A stretch of 64,000 nt of DNA from Hemileia vastatrix (Eukaryota > Basidiomycota > Pucciniomycetes > Pucciniales > Zaghouaniaceae), in contig JASXTE010000016.1 in the NCBI GenBank assembly GCA_030280995.1, positions 19,635,501 through 19,699,500 of the forward strand. The letters are read 5' to 3'. A program made the position numbers and the translations under genes. The notes beneath the pieces are model-generated. The model was given only the letters and a program-made list of their open reading frames with translations. It was not told the origin of the DNA and ran no database searches. Every line of letters starts with the position of its first letter. Position 1 is the first letter of the stretch. Positions 1 through 13,700 of this stretch are shown piece after piece.

Positions 1-1620
1 TTAAGCTGGAAGGATTAATAAGTGTAGATAATGAAAGCCTTTACAATTAGAATAAACTAGAAAATAATAAAAATATGGTTAATTATGTTTTTTGGGAGTT
101 TGGTGAAGGTGTAGATAAATTCAGTAAAAAAGAAGTTGGAGAAGTGCTGTATATGGATGAGGATGGTGATATTGTGTGGGATAGTAGAAAGCTATTTAAT
201 GGTGTATATGTTGGATTATAAGATAATTTGGTTAAAGAGAGGTTAGGAGATTGTGAAAATTTTGTAAAAAATAGGTTGGACATAGAAGGGGTTGATGATT
301 CTCAAAAGGGTGAAAAAGAAGAAAGTTTGTTTGTTATAAGGCTAGAAGGTTCAAAAAATGGAAAATTCAAAATCTTTTATGATAAATAGGCAAATTCATA
401 GATTAAAATTATTGGCTGATTCATGTGCAGATGATATTGGAGACAGGGAAGTGCCAGTTGATATTATATTAATGAATTTTAAAGATGATGTCTGGGTACA
501 GACAGGTTTTTATTATAAAATGGTGAGATACTTATCAATGTTAGGAAAGCCAGATAAATGTTGTAATGATGAATGGGTGTCTGTCAATAGGAAGTCAATG
601 GCATTTTATATTTTGGGAAGAAGATTGATGAGGAGGAGGTATTCAAATCTTCAAGTTTTTATAACTCAAAGGAAAGTGAAAAAATTGGTTATGAAATCAC
701 TGCATGAATATCTTGCGCTAAGAGGAGTTGGTGAAGCTTATATAAGAGTTGATGATAGATTTTGGTGGCCTTGTATGAAGCTGGCTGCTAAAATATGGGT
801 TAAGCCATGTGAAGAATGTTAAAGAAGAAGTTATTTAAGGCCAAAGGAACCTGGAAATGCAACCAGTGAAAATACTACTTTTGATAGGGTTAGTTTGGAT
901 GCAGTTCATATAAAAGAGGGTAGATATAATAATTTGAATGTAGCCAGAGATTATTTATCAGTTTGGGAAGAGGCATCACCTCTAATTAATTTGAATGTCA
1001 GGAATGTGGCAGATTTTTTGATGAAAAATTGCGTATATAGGTATGGAGTGATGAAATTGGTAATGTTTAATGGAAGTCCTGAATTTAGGACAGAGTTTAG
1101 AGAGACTATATCAAAAGTTGGATCAAAGGTTAGGGTAGCAAACCCATATTATCTTGAAGCTGAAGGAATGATAGAAAGAGGGAATCAGGTTATAAAGGAT
1201 GCTTTAGTTATAATGTGTGGAGCAAGTGCTGAAAAGTGGAGGCACTAGTTACCATTAGTTCTATTTTCTGACAGAATCACTGCCAACAGGATGACTGGAT
1301 ATTCACCATACAAACTAGTTCTTGGTCAGAAAGTAGTTTTACCAGTTGATCTATAGGCTGAATTATATCTTGGAACAACTGAATAATTACTGTTTGCAAG
1401 AATGGTTCAGTTTGAAAAGAAAGAAGAAACTCTGGAGAAATAATATTTAAGAATGATGAAAATTTGAAATTGGTCAGTCAGATATTGGGATAAGAGGTTG
1501 GCTCATAGATTAAGATGCTATTCCCTTAGTTGTTTGGCAAAAGAAAGGATATTTTCTAGAACAAAATATGAGACAATTAATGTATGTTAAGAAACCAATT
1601 GTTTGCTGCATTTATGATTT
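1..1620 (+). pseudogene. Decayed Ty3/Gypsy pol fragment (integrase)
   Basis: Remnant of a Gypsy-type integrase, the enzyme that inserts retrotransposon cDNA. The stretch 358-822 ends in a histidine/cysteine zinc-binding region (LHEYLALRGVGEAYI, then DRFWWPCM and CEEC). After one in-frame stop the same frame continues at 895-1248 with a core-like domain: DAVHIKEGRYNNL, a degraded NGSPEF where an Asp is usual, and EAEGMIERGNQ with the catalytic Glu. The frame stays recognisable to about 1600 (TGYSPYKLVLGQ) but has stops at 820, 1246, about 1354, 1384 and 1440. Bases 1-357 look like a linker region in another frame, so a frameshift lies near 360-400. It is distinct from elements A-D and E downstream. 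No LTR belonging to it is visible. Confidence 0.8.
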
Positions 1621-1859
1621 ACATGTTCAATGACAGATAGGGGTAACTTCCATCAACCAAGCCTCTGGCTGAAAAATTATTTACAATTAAATGTTACATC
1701 ATTTTTGTCTCCCTATGTAACAGTCAAAAGTCAAAATTTATAAGGACAAATGTGCATTTCTCTTGCCCAACATATTTATGCAATATGCAACATGATATTG
1801 AATATTCAACTGTAGCCCTCTAAGTGTATTCAAAAACATGCCTCAACTCAAAGAAAACC

Positions 1860-3130
1860 AATCAATATCAAAAAACAATTGTTAAATAAGTATAAAGAAG
1901 ATTGAAAAAAATATAAAATTCTGATAATCATTATTTTCATTAAAAATTAATTTTAAAAAATCAAAAAGGTCTTAAAAATCAAAAAAACAAAAAAATGAAA
2001 AAGTAAATAAAAAATAATCAAAAATAAAAATAAAAATAAATAAATAAATAAATAAATAAAATAAAAAATTTCAAAAAAAATCAAACAAAAATTAAAAAAA
2101 TCATAAAAAAATCAAAAAATCAATAAAAATATAAATAAAGTCATAAAAATAAAATATAAAAATATAAAAATTCCAAAAAAAAACTCAAAAAAAAATCAAA
2201 AAAAATCATTAAAAATCATTAAAAATCATAAAAATCATAAAGATAAAAGTAAAATTAAAAAAATCTAAAAAATCATAAAAAATCAAAAAAAAACCAAAAA
2301 TCAAAAAATGTTATAAAAAATTATAAAAATCATGAAAATAAAAATAAAATAAAGAAAATCAAAGCAAATATCAAAAACATTAAAAAAAATCAAAAAAAGA
2401 AAATTTAAAAATATAAAAAATAAAAAAAATAAAAAAATAAAAAAAAAATAAAAAAATAATAAAAAATAAAAAAAGTTAAAAAAATGGTTTATCATAAAAA
2501 TCATAAAAATTATAAAAGCAATAAAATCAATAAGTTTAAAAAAATCAAAAAAATCAAAAAAAAATTAATTTTTTTTTAAAATTAATAAAAAAAATTAAAA
2601 ATATCAAAAAAATTAAAAAGATTAAAAAAAATCTATGAAACATAAAAGATATAAAAATAGTAAAAAATTTGAAAAATCAAAAAAAATTAAAAAAATTAAT
2701 TTTTTTTAAAAAAATCTTAAAAAACCAAAAATTATAATAATCAAAACATTTAAAAATTCAATAATTGTACAAATAATAAAAATAAAAAACTTCAAAAATT
2801 TCAAAAAATTATATAAATAAAAAAAATAAAAAATTTCAATTTTTTTTAAAAATAATTAATTTCCAAAAAAATTATAAAAATACTGAAATAAAAAAACCGT
2901 ATGAATTATACAGTTCTTAAAATTTTGGAGAATCTTATAAACTGGAAAATCATGAAAGTTATATGGCTACCTTAATTTTATTTTTTTTGGGTTGAAGCAA
3001 AGTATAAGGTGGTGAAATAAAAAAATAAAAAAAATGAAAATCCTAAAAATCATAAAAATTATAAAATCAAAAAAATTAAAACAATAAAAAAATCAAAAAA
3101 AATCAAAAATTAATAAAAAGATTAAAAAGA
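1860..3130. repeat. A-rich low-complexity tract
   Basis: About 1.3 kb built from loosely repeated words such as AAAAATCA, AAAAATCATA and AATAAAT on the + strand, with almost no G. Short reading frames here (for example 2301-2504, -) have Phe/Ile/Leu-only composition and are not genes. Confidence 0.9.
2700..3015. repeat. Direct repeat, copy 1
   Basis: This stretch matches 3945-4290 in order and orientation. Shared stretches include TTTCAAAAAATTATATAA, ACTGAAATAAAAAAAC and TTGAAGYAAAGTAWAAGGTGG. It is AT-rich and non-coding. Confidence 0.65.
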
Positions 3131-3154
3131 TCAAAAAAATCTTATGAAACATAA

Positions 3155-3926
3155 TGTCAGCCAGGCTGCTAGACTTACCCACTAAAATAATTAATTATTT
3201 ACTGGGATGAAGCCACACCTTTTTTATTTCTTATATTATTATTAATCATAATATATTAACTTTAAAATTACTTGTAATAAATTTACTAGTTACAAAAAGT
3301 AAATTTAGTAAATATTTAAAATTAATGTTATATGTCCCTTATATTTTTTATTTCCTAACACCGTGCTCAATGACATGTTAAAGGAAATAAAAATTAATAT
3401 TAAAATAAAATAAATATATATATATAAATCAAATTACTTATTTTAAATTGGCATTTACAGAAATTTTAAATAAATCAATTAATTTTGACATATACAGTAA
3501 GTACATTATTTCATTACATGCTTTATAGAACAATCTTAATATTTGAAATATTTTATTCTGGAATTTTCTTTTTCTTCTCTAATACTCCTGTATATAGTAA
3601 TTTAGATCTGTGCTTTCTCTCTCTTTTGCCTATATAAGGCCTCTCTTTTTGGTTGTTTTAGATCATTCTTTACTTACAGATTATTTTATTTATTACAAAC
3701 CAATAATATTTATTACTACTATCTATTGTTTTTAGTATTTACACTACATATTCTCTAATTCATCAGCTATAATAATAATTATAAAACTTTACCTTTTAAA
3801 TTGAGTAATTTAAAAAAAAAGATACTTCTCTATGTACCTTGACCTTGAAATCTTCAACATCCACCTACCATCACCTTTGAAAATCCATTAGAGCCTTCTA
3901 GACCAAGAGACCATCCCAACACAAAA
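3155..3926 (+). mobile_element. Solo LTR, TGTCAGCCAGGCTGCTAG subfamily
   Basis: Starts TGTCAGCCAGGCTGCTAGAC and is similar along its length to the better-bounded solo LTR at 46360-47164, including the shared word AACACCGTGCTCAAT. It has the promoter-like string TTGCCTATATAAGGCC near 3630 and a TTCTAGAC word near its end, as in the other LTRs of this group. The left flank is CATAA and a CATAG follows the approximate end, so the duplication is imperfect and the right boundary is uncertain by several bases. Confidence 0.7.
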
Positions 3927-3944
3927 CATAGTAAGGATTATAAA

Positions 3945-4290
3945 AAATCATAAAAAAAAAAAAAAATAAAAAAAATTCAAATAAATCTTAAAAATCAAAA
4001 AATGATAATAATGAAAACATTTAGAAAAATCAAAAATGAAACAAAACATATAAATCAAAAATTTCAAAAAATTATATAATTAAAAAAACTAAAAAGTTTC
4101 AATTTTTTTTCAAAAATCATCAATTTACAAAAATTTATATAAAAACTGAAATAAAAAAACGGTTTGAAAAATATAGTTCTTCAACTTTATAAGAATATTT
4201 TAATTTGAAAAAATTTATAAGTTTATATGGCTAACTCAATTTATTTTGTTTTGTGTTGAAGTAAAGTAAAAGGTGGTTAAAATTTCACAA
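3945..4290. repeat. Direct repeat, copy 2
   Basis: Second copy of the unit at 2700-3015. The two copies lie on either side of the solo LTR at 3155. Confidence 0.65.
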
Positions 4291-5689
4291 TCTTTAACCT
4301 TAATTTTTTGTGTTGTCTGAAATTATGTGAGTTGGTATTAATATGAAAAAAGAGTTTACAAGTTTATCTTTGAATATTATGTACATTTTCTTATATTTCT
4401 ATAATGCATTATAAATACAGTTAACATTTTAATTTTTTTAATGAGCCTGTATTATTACTAAAGGTCATTATATGGCTTTACTCAGAATATATCACAATTT
4501 TTTTTTAGTTTTATGTGTAAGTATGATGCGAAATGATTCTTATGAGTCTTATTCAGTATTTACTAAGGCCTCATGAATAAGTGCATTAAAACTTATTAGA
4601 TTTTCATAAGAATTCATTGGAGTCCTTATTAAAAATAATTAGGTAAGATGATTACTTTTAAATTTAAGAATTACTATTTTTCTATCACCTGTATTATTGG
4701 GCTATTATAACAAAAAAACTGAATATATTAATTATTTATTTCACCTTTTAAGTATAATTTTTTCAATGATCTATTGAGACTTTAATTCATATGGGAATAT
4801 TTATTATTTTACTTAAAAAAAATTTCAACCTCCATTTGACCTTATACTTCTGAAATTTACATTTTTTATTTTTAACTTCTCTATTTTTTAATTTTTACAT
4901 TTTTGTTGTTTTTTTATTATTCATATTGTTTTCTTAACTAATTCTGATAAAAAGAATATTACAGTTTATTATATCCTAAAATTTTAAATATAGTAATTAT
5001 TATGAAGGAATTATTAATTATTTGGAAAAAAACTTTTATAAACACAAAATGATTCTCTTGATAATTTTAAATTGATGTCTATCATTCTATATTTTTTTGT
5101 AACTGTTATTTTCAATTCCTTAAGTTTCTATTATAATCATAGCTATTGTGATTAATTTTGTATAAATAGTTTTTATGAAGTTTAAAAATATTATGATTAA
5201 TTTACTTTTCTAATTTTGATTTCATTAAATAATTCTTCCAATTTTTCTATAATTTAAATTTAAGGCTTTTTTTCTTTTCTGTTACTTTTGTGATATTTAT
5301 GATTTTGATGAGTTTAATAAATTTTAAATTTTCAATCAATTAGGTAAATTTTATGGTTTGATGATTTTGATAATTTAATCAAATTTAAAAAAAAATCATT
5401 GAATAATTTTAATGTATTTTTAAATTATTTGAATCATTTATTTGTTAATTTTAAGGATTTTTTGATGATTTACCTTGAAATAATTGGTTTTTATGATTTT
5501 AAGAGTTTTTATGATAATTTTGAAAAATTTATGATTTTAATGAATACTTTAGTTATTAAGAACTATTTGGCTTTTCAAGATTAATAACATTAATAAGATT
5601 TATTTACTTTTTAAATATATATAAGTTATATAATAATAATAATAATAATTATTTTATTTCTTTATTTTTATGCTTTTTATGAATTTTTG
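4291..5689. other. AT-rich stretch without recognisable gene
   Basis: No coding region with plausible composition, no terminal repeats and no RNA gene seen. A short AAT triplet run lies at about 5631-5652. The small frame at 5399-5584 is Asn/Phe/Leu-rich and looks like chance. Confidence 0.7.
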
Positions 5690-6056
5690 AATTTCTTAAT
5701 TTTTTAGTTTTAATAAATATTTTGAAAATTAGTATTTTTTGTTTTTTTTACTTTTTTAGTTGTTTTTGTTTTTTTGATTTTTTTTTAAATTTTTTCAAAT
5801 TTTTTTAATTTTTATGAATATTTATGACTTTTTTTTATGATTTTTTGTGATTTGTTTTAGGATTTTAGGATTTCTTTGAGTTTTTTTAATTCTTTAATCG
5901 ATTTTTTTGATTTCCATGATTTTTTGATTTTTTGATTTTTTTTGAAATCTTTAGAACTTTTTTTGATTTTTTGATTTTTTTTAACTCTTATAAATTTTTT
6001 GGATTTTTTTTATATTTTTTTATATTTTTATATTTTATATTTTTATATATTTTTAT
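5690..6056. repeat. T-rich low-complexity tract
   Basis: Loose repetition of words such as GATTTTTTGATTTTT. In composition it is the complement of the A-rich tract at 1860-3130, as if the two were inverted relative to each other. It grades into the 8-bp array that follows. Confidence 0.85.
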
Positions 6057-7852
6057 AGGTTTTTATATTTTTATATTTTTATATTTTTATAATTTTATAA
6101 TTTTATAATTTTATATTTTTATATTTTTATATTTTTATATTTTTATATTTTTATATTTTTATATTTTTATATTTTTATATTTTTATATTTTTATATTTTT
6201 ATATTTTTATATTTTTATATTTTTATATTTTTATATTTTTATATTTTTATATTTTTATATTTTTATATTTTTATATTTTTATATTTTTATATTTTTATAT
6301 TTTTATATTTTTATATTTTTATATTTTTATATTTTTATATTTTTATATTTTTATATTTTTATATTTTTATATTTTTATATTTTTATATTTTTATATTTTT
6401 ATATTTTTATATTTTTATATTTTTATATTTTTATATTTTTATATTTTTATATTTTTATATTTTTATATTTTTATATTTTTATATTTTTATATTTTTATAT
6501 TTTTATATTTTTATATTTTTATATTTTTATATTTTTATATTTTTATATTTTTATATTTTTATATTTTTATATTTTTATATTTTTATATTTTTATATTTTT
6601 ATATTTTTATATTTTTATATTTTTATATTTTTATATTTTTATATTTTTATATTTTTATATTTTTATATTTTTATATTTTTATATTTTTATATTTTTATAT
6701 TTTTATATTTTTATATTTTTATATTTTTATATTTTTATATTTTTATATTTTTATATTTTTATATTTTTATATTTTTATATTTTTATATTTTTATATTTTT
6801 ATATTTTTATATTTTTATATTTTTATATTTTTATATTTTTATATTTTTATATTTTTATATTTTTATATTTTTATATTTTTATATTTTTATATTTTTATAT
6901 TTTTATATTTTTATATTTTTATATTTTTATATTTTTATATTTTTATATTTTTATATTTTTATATTTTTATATTTTTATATTTTTATATTTTTATATTTTT
7001 ATATTTTTATATTTTTATATTTTTATATTTTTATATTTTTATATTTTTATATTTTTATATTTTTATATTTTTATATTTTTATATTTTTATATTTTTATAT
7101 TTTTATATTTTTATATTTTTATATTTTTATATTTTTATATTTTTATATTTTTATATTTTTATATTTTTATATTTTTATATTTTTATATTTTTATATTTTT
7201 ATATTTTTATATTTTTATATTTTTATATTTTTATATTTTTATATTTTTATATTTTTATATTTTTATATTTTTATATTTTTATATTTTTATATTTTTATAT
7301 TTTTATATTTTTATATTTTTATATTTTTATATTTTTATATTTTTATATTTTTATATTTTTATATTTTTATATTTTTATATTTTTATATTTTTATATTTCT
7401 ATATTTTTATATTTTTATATTTTTATATTTTTATATTTTTATATTTTTATATTTTTATATTTTTATATTTTTATATTTTTATATTTTTATATTTTTATAT
7501 TTTTATATTTTTATATTTTTATATTTTTATATTTTTATAATTTTATAATTTTATATTTTTATAATTTTATATTTTTATATTTTTATATTTTTATATTTTT
7601 ATATTTTTATATTTTTATATTTTTATATTTTTATATTTTTATATTTTTATATTTTTATATTTTTATATTTTTATATTTTTATATTTTTATATTTTTATAT
7701 TTTTATATTTTTATATTTTTATATTTTTATATTTTTATATTTTTATATTCTTATATTTTTATATTTTTATATTTTTATATTTTTATATTTTTATATTTTT
7801 ATATTTTTATATTTTTATATTTTTATATTTTTATATTTTTATATTTTTATAT
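6057..7852. repeat. Octanucleotide microsatellite (ATATTTTT)n, about 1.8 kb
   Basis: An almost perfect tandem array of the 8-bp unit ATATTTTT, roughly 220 copies. The phase repeats exactly every 120 bases over most of the array. The few variants are clusters of ATAATTTT near 6091-6115 and 7537-7570, a TTTCT at about 7397 and a TTCTT at about 7749. It ends abruptly at ATATAAAAATACTC. No coding potential. Confidence 0.97.
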
Positions 7853-8459
7853 AAAAATACTCATCCTTTTATGGAGCTTCTCAAATATTGGATAGTGTAT
7901 TTTGAATTGATTGTATTGTCATCAAATTAAGTTGGTGAGTCCTTAACAGTTATTTGTTGAAAATTGATATCAAATTAATAGATTTTTGTCGGAGAATGCC
8001 TCCCCCTACTGCAGATAAATGTATTTATGTAAAAAAGCTTTTGATTTGATTTACATGAGAAATTAACTACTTTTCATGAATTTATAAAGCAGAAACACAT
8101 TAAGGGGTGTCAGTTCTGGCAAATCTGCACTTAACTTAAGTGCGGATTTCAAACCAAATCAGCACTTAATTTTTGAAAAAAGTCACTTATTTCAAAAATG
8201 GGTATCAGTTATGACCCCAAATCAGCACTTTTTTCCCGTTTTTTTTTTCACAACCACATGTTTGCCACAAAACATCCCTTTCTTTCTTACCCCACACCTG
8301 TCACATGTGAAACACTGACCTTCCTTGCTACCTACCCATCAATCCTTGGCGCACACCCCTTCCTGACATTTTCAACATTTTGACCAGGCATGTTTACATT
8401 ATTTTTTACTTATTTCTTCTACCTCTTAATCTTTTTTCTTGTTATGTGCCAGTTTCATA

Positions 8460-9061
8460 ATGCCTCCCAGACAGTCCAAATCTCAAAAGGTAACTCAAAA
8501 TCTTCTTCGTCACAAAAGTCTCCTTGTAAAGCATGCCCTACACCTGAAAAATCAAAGTCAGGTTCAGGTCAGCTTAAAAAGGATGATTATCTCATCATAA
8601 TCAACTTCCTTAAAATAAAATCAAATTTTGAAGCATGTTTTGGATGTGAAAAGTCCACTCGTATTGGACGTCCACCTTCTTCAAAGGTTAATGGCTACTT
8701 ATTGATGGCCAATGAAGTAAGGAAGAAAACAAGGGGGAGAATCGATATTAATCCTAAACAAATGAGGGAGAGATTTAAGAGTTACCAATCAAAATTTAAA
8801 AAGGCTCATCATGCTGCAAATGAAACTGGCTTTGGTATTGACGATGATGATTTGGAGATTGGAATTACTACTGTTTCCAAAAAGCTCAATGTCATGTGTC
8901 CTTTCTGTGAGGAAATGGATAATCTTTTTGGCTCCCAAGTTGATGTAAACCCTTGGTTTCTACATGATACTACTAAGAATATACCCTCTGGATCTCAACC
9001 ATCAATTAATCCTCCTGAAATACCAGTACATCAACATGATCAATCCCCTCCACCTTCTAAC
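8460..9061 (+). pseudogene. SANT/Myb-like protein of the Harbinger-like element, 5' part
   Basis: First part of a predicted DNA-binding accessory protein. PIF/Harbinger elements typically encode a Myb/SANT protein that assists the transposase. The region from KKDDYLIIINFLK to NPWFLHD contains GRPPSSKVNGYLLMANEV, RERFKSYQSKFKKAHH, NETGFGI and LNVMCPFCEEMDNLFG, a pattern I recognise from rust-fungus SANT-like proteins. The natural start is probably ATG 8460 (MPPRQSKSQK, compare MPHHPRSSQ in copy 2), but the body is read in another frame, so a small indel lies near 8490. An in-frame alternative ATG is at 8444. The frame is cut after the Asn codon 9059-9061 by the 5' LTR of element A and resumes at 17927 after the duplicated CTAAC. 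Confidence 0.75.
9057..9061. repeat. Target site duplication CTAAC of element A (left)
   Basis: CTAAC directly precedes the 5' LTR and recurs at 17922-17926 directly after the 3' LTR. Five bases is usual for Ty3/Gypsy integration. Confidence 0.9.
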
Positions 9062-10249
9062 TGTCAGCCTAGATATCCCTAGGACTGAGTATTTCTTATG
9101 TTTAAAATAAGATAACCTTAAGTAAATTAAGCTTATATCTTAAAAATGAGGATAAAATAATAATATATATTATTATATTATATATATATATATATATATA
9201 ATTATTATTCTATTATATAAATTATAGTAGTTTAAATAGCTTATCCCTAGCCTAATAATACTTATTAAGGTGTTAATGGAGTCATAATATATTTATCTTA
9301 AGTGATATGAAGTATTTATTGACATACATAAGCTTATATGTATACATAAATCTCATATTCAGTGAAATATGCAGTATATTATGTATATTTAGGTATATAA
9401 GTGGGTTTTAGCCCCTTAATAGCCTATAAACTTTGTTTTTCTGCTTATTTTAGGTCATATGGACGAAATCAGTTGACTAACCATTCCTAAAGAAGCATAG
9501 ACATCTATATCAGGCGCATACACTCAGTTTGGACAACTTAATTTACTTCCTTGGATGGTTATCCACGGATTTATGGGTTGGAAGGTCATTTCTGGGTTAA
9601 TGTGGATGCTTGGGGATGCTATTGGGGGCTTGGACATTTTATTTGTTTCTTTTATATGCTTTGAGTTTCATTAAATCTCTTTTTGATTGCTTATTTTACC
9701 TGTTTCTTTATGGTATCCGCTTTTATCTGGATTTTCTATTTGTGGTATAGATCTGTGTTATCATTAATTGTGATGTAGGGTCCTTACTGGAGGTCTGGGT
9801 GTTGAATATGCTTGAAGTGGAAGCCATGGGGAGGTGATGGGCCCTTTTCAGTGCTTTAATTGCCAGGGATAGCAGTGACATCATCTGGATTGAAGGTCTG
9901 TGCACTCCAGTGGATTTGGGTATAAGTAAGGAGAGATTTTTATGGTTATTTATCATCATTAACTTACTAAAATTCAAAACAAACACTAAAATACGATTAT
10001 TAGCATTCAGAAATATATTGTAAAGCCATTATAAATTGATATTATCTTTATATAAGCTATAACTATATTTTATTCATCTATTTTCCACCACTAAGCACAC
10101 ATTTAAATCCAAGTATTGTGAGTTTTATTTGAGTATAACTATTTTATTAGTCTTCCCCTGAGGTTTAATCACTAAATCATTTTGAAATAAGTATTAGGAC
10201 CATAAATAAACACTATTATATCATACTTATATACTATACTATACTGACG
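9062..10249 (+). repeat. 5' LTR of element A
   Basis: Begins TGTCAGCCTAGATATCCC and ends TATACTGACG; the last base differs from the canonical TGACA of the 3' copy. It contains a TATA-like GTATATAAGTGG near 9392 and an (AT)n run near 9175-9205 whose length differs from the 3' LTR. Several scattered substitutions separate the two LTRs, so the insertion is not recent. Confidence 0.93.
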
Positions 10250-10758
10250 ATTGGGGGTCTTTCTTTATATTCTACTTATTATTTAGTATAAGCCTTGGGA
10301 AGTGATTTTTACTTTAGTACAGCTCAAAATAACCAAATATTTGGGTCTTCTCCATATTAGTGGGTCATCATAACTCAGTGATTGCGGAAAAGAACCATTA
10401 TAAAAAGTGTACTAATTTTTTATCATAAAAATTAAGTATTTACAGTAGTAACTGTACCCAATACAAACCCAATTTCACTTGGTATTTGGACACCAATATA
10501 ACACCCAATTAAATTGGTATTTGGTTAAAGCTTGGTAAGCTACTTATTCACCCTTATAAAGGTCTAGTTGAATTTATTACTATATTTTTAACAGATTTTT
10601 TTGAATTTTCTTATATTTTATTTAAATAAATAAAGATTTAAATTCAGGGTAAGCTCAAGTGCTTTTTTATTAGTAATAACATTGCTAATAACTTTTGTCT
10701 ACTAATTCCATAGAGTTTTTCCTTTCTGTAGATGTGATATATTGTCATTCTTAACAAT
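10250..10758 (+). other. Leader of element A between 5' LTR and gag
   Basis: About 510 bases of AT-rich sequence with no reading frame. The base after the LTR begins ATTGGGGGTC; a standard tRNA primer site starting TGG is offset by two bases at best, so the primer cannot be assigned. Confidence 0.6.
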
Positions 10759-13700
10759 ATGAGTGTTCCTCATGACAGTGTAAGTGAAAAGCCTGCTTAT
10801 AATACCAGGTCTAAAGCTAACAAAAACTATCCAGGACATAACCATGGAGGGTCAGCAATACCCCCAGACAGAAAACATGAGCATAGAGGAAAAGGACGGC
10901 CTTTTAAAAAAGATAACTATAAAAAAGACGTCTCCTCCTCTTCAGGATCAACTGTCCCACTTGGCCAAACAGGTTCTGAAGTTGGAAGAATCCAAATCAC
11001 TCATGTTCAAAGAGGTAGAGCAATTACAGAAAAATTGCAAGGTAGGGTTTCAGCAGATGAATCAGGCACTGGCAGAGCTAAAGGGAGGCCATCCAAGTCA
11101 GCCAAGTTAGCAGCCCCCTATCCCAGGCGGGTCAACTCACTCCCAGGAGAAAATCCTGGTAGAAAAATAGAAATGGGACTGGTTCCATCAACAATGGACC
11201 AGCCACAGCTGCAACAGGGATCCACCACCTCATCTGACTTCCTCAGTTCACCCTTACAAAGGAAAAAAGCGCCAAAAATCAGGACTGGCATCTATCCCAT
11301 GGTAAGTAGATTACCCTCTCAGATTGAACACAATACTGATAATTACAATATAGGTAATCCTATTGATGTTAAATCTGTGCAGAAAATAGAGGAGGATTTA
11401 AGAAATTTAGGTTTTAGAGTAGATACACCTGACTTGTCTTTTGTCCACTATAACAGTACTATTTATAATGATAATACAGTTAACCCTCAGTTGCTACCGC
11501 CTACTAGTGAGATGAGAAGTTCACAGGAGAGTGAGAGAATTGAAAAGGAAGACATGGAATATTTTAACAATAATCCAACTGTCTATAGAATTGTTTCAGC
11601 ATTGTGGAATAGAATGACTGATTGTGAGGAACAGACAGTTAAGCTCACTAGTGATACAATTACATCCTTGACATTAAACATTTCTCAATTAGCAACACGT
11701 AACAAAGAATTAGAGAAAGAGCATTTGTCTCTAACTCTTAGATATGATTCATTGATTAATAAATATAATGAACTTTCAAACAAATTCTGTGAGCTAGAAA
11801 AATTGTGTGAAACACATTTATTGAAAACTGAATCAAGAACTTAGTTATCATTTGCACAGACAAATCAATGTGTCTCTGAGTTGCTACAAAGATTAACTAA
11901 AGTTGAGATTGAAACTGCCAATCTACTAATGAACCAGGATAATCATAAGTACAATCAATATAATAATAATCCTTTCATTGGCAAAAGTGAATCTCATTCC
12001 TTCCCTATACCACCACAATTAAAACCATCTGGTGGTAGTGTCAAATCTGAAAATTTAAGTCACAAATCCATACAGGAAGAAATACAAGACCATTTATCAA
12101 AAGTGAATGAGTTGTTGAATTTACCTAAGATTAGTGAGATAAAATACAATCAGAAAAATTGGTCTAAGATAGATCAGTACCCAACTTATGATGGGGAAGC
12201 CAGCTCTGATTGGCAACATTTTATTCAAAGAATTGACAACTTGAAATTCTCATATAAGTTACCAGATGAAGAAATAACATCAAAATTAATTTCTTTATTT
12301 AATGATGTTGCTTTATTATGGTTTGAATCTGTATTGAGTGAGGGTAAATATTACTCTTGGGCTGAATGGAAACAACTTATTGAAAAACAATTTGGAGGTT
12401 CTAAATTCAGGCTTACTCAGCAGAGACTTTATGAGAAGACTAGGTATAATCCGTTGAATGGTGACAAACCTATAGTATTTTTAATGAATTTAAATAAAAT
12501 ATTAAAAGCCATTGAGCCTCATATGGATTTTAACTTATGGAAAGATAAGATAATATATAAATTACCTATATCTGTCAGAGTCATTGTTGTAGCTAGAACA
12601 TTAAATGTTACTGAATATTCTGACTTTATTAATATTTGAAATGAAATATTATTAAATCATAAGTATGAATCAAGGTATTCCACTTATAAAAAAAATGTTG
12701 AACCTGTAAAAATTCAGATTTTAAAAGCACTTCAGGAGAAGCAGAAAAAACCTACCGCACCTGTAGTACCTAAAAAGTATGGAACAAATACTTGTTATGA
12801 GTGTAACAAACCTTGGGTAAAAGGTCACAAATGTGAGAAAAATATAAATATTGTTGAAAATCAACGTGAATCTGAAACTGAAACTTAAAAAAGTAAAGAA
12901 TCAAGTGATTATGAAAGCAATATCTCATATAGTGATGAAAATGAAGTCTGTATGTTGGAAGATGATTTGTCCATCTTTGAAAATCCAATATTAAATATGG
13001 ACTCAAATGAATCTTTAATGAATTTTGAGGATGCTGAAGTCATTAAGTATATACAAGCTGATAACTTTAGAATGACACCTATCACGGTTCCAGCTATCAT
13101 TTCTGGTGAAAATGTTAATATAGTACTGGACACAGGAGCTGCTGGTTCTGTTGTGTCCATTAATACATTACAGAAAATTGAAAGTGAATATAAGTCTAAG
13201 CTTGAACCACTTCAAAGTAAAAATTAGAGAGGTTTTGTATCAGTGCTACACCCTATTGGTAGATACAAAGCTGCTGTTTTCTTTAAACATCAACATGGTT
13301 ATTTAAGAGTAACTTTTGACTTTGTAGTAATGGATAATACTAACTGTAGTAACTGTTTTATCATTGGAAATGATATTCTGACTAAATTTGGTGTGAAATT
13401 AGACCCTTCTAATAACAATTTTACAATTGGCATGAATGGTAAAAGGAAATTTAAAATAAATTCTTTTAACACAGTCTTACACATTGAGTCAGTAGCAAAT
13501 TCTCCGTGTAAAGGGAGAGAATCCAATGAGATGGAACTTCTGGAAACAGAAATTTCAAAAGCATCATTTGGCACTCAGATAAGTAAAGCTGAGAAAAATA
13601 ATATTTTGGAATTAATTGAAGCATTTCCAATGGCTTTTGCACATAGTAAAAATGAACTTGGCCTTGTAAAAGATCATGAAATGAAGATTAGTTTAACCTG

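Noticed and set aside
5399..5584. 61-codon frame on + in the AT-rich region
   Set aside because: Asn/Phe/Leu/Ile-dominated, no similarity to anything else in the window, expected by chance in such DNA.
6057..7852. Regular array considered as CRISPR-like or centromeric satellite
   Set aside because: Unit is 8 bp with no spacers; a simple microsatellite.
9723..9986. 87-codon frame on - with a partial equivalent near 57435-57683
   Set aside because: It lies antisense within family A LTRs; composition and position indicate chance.
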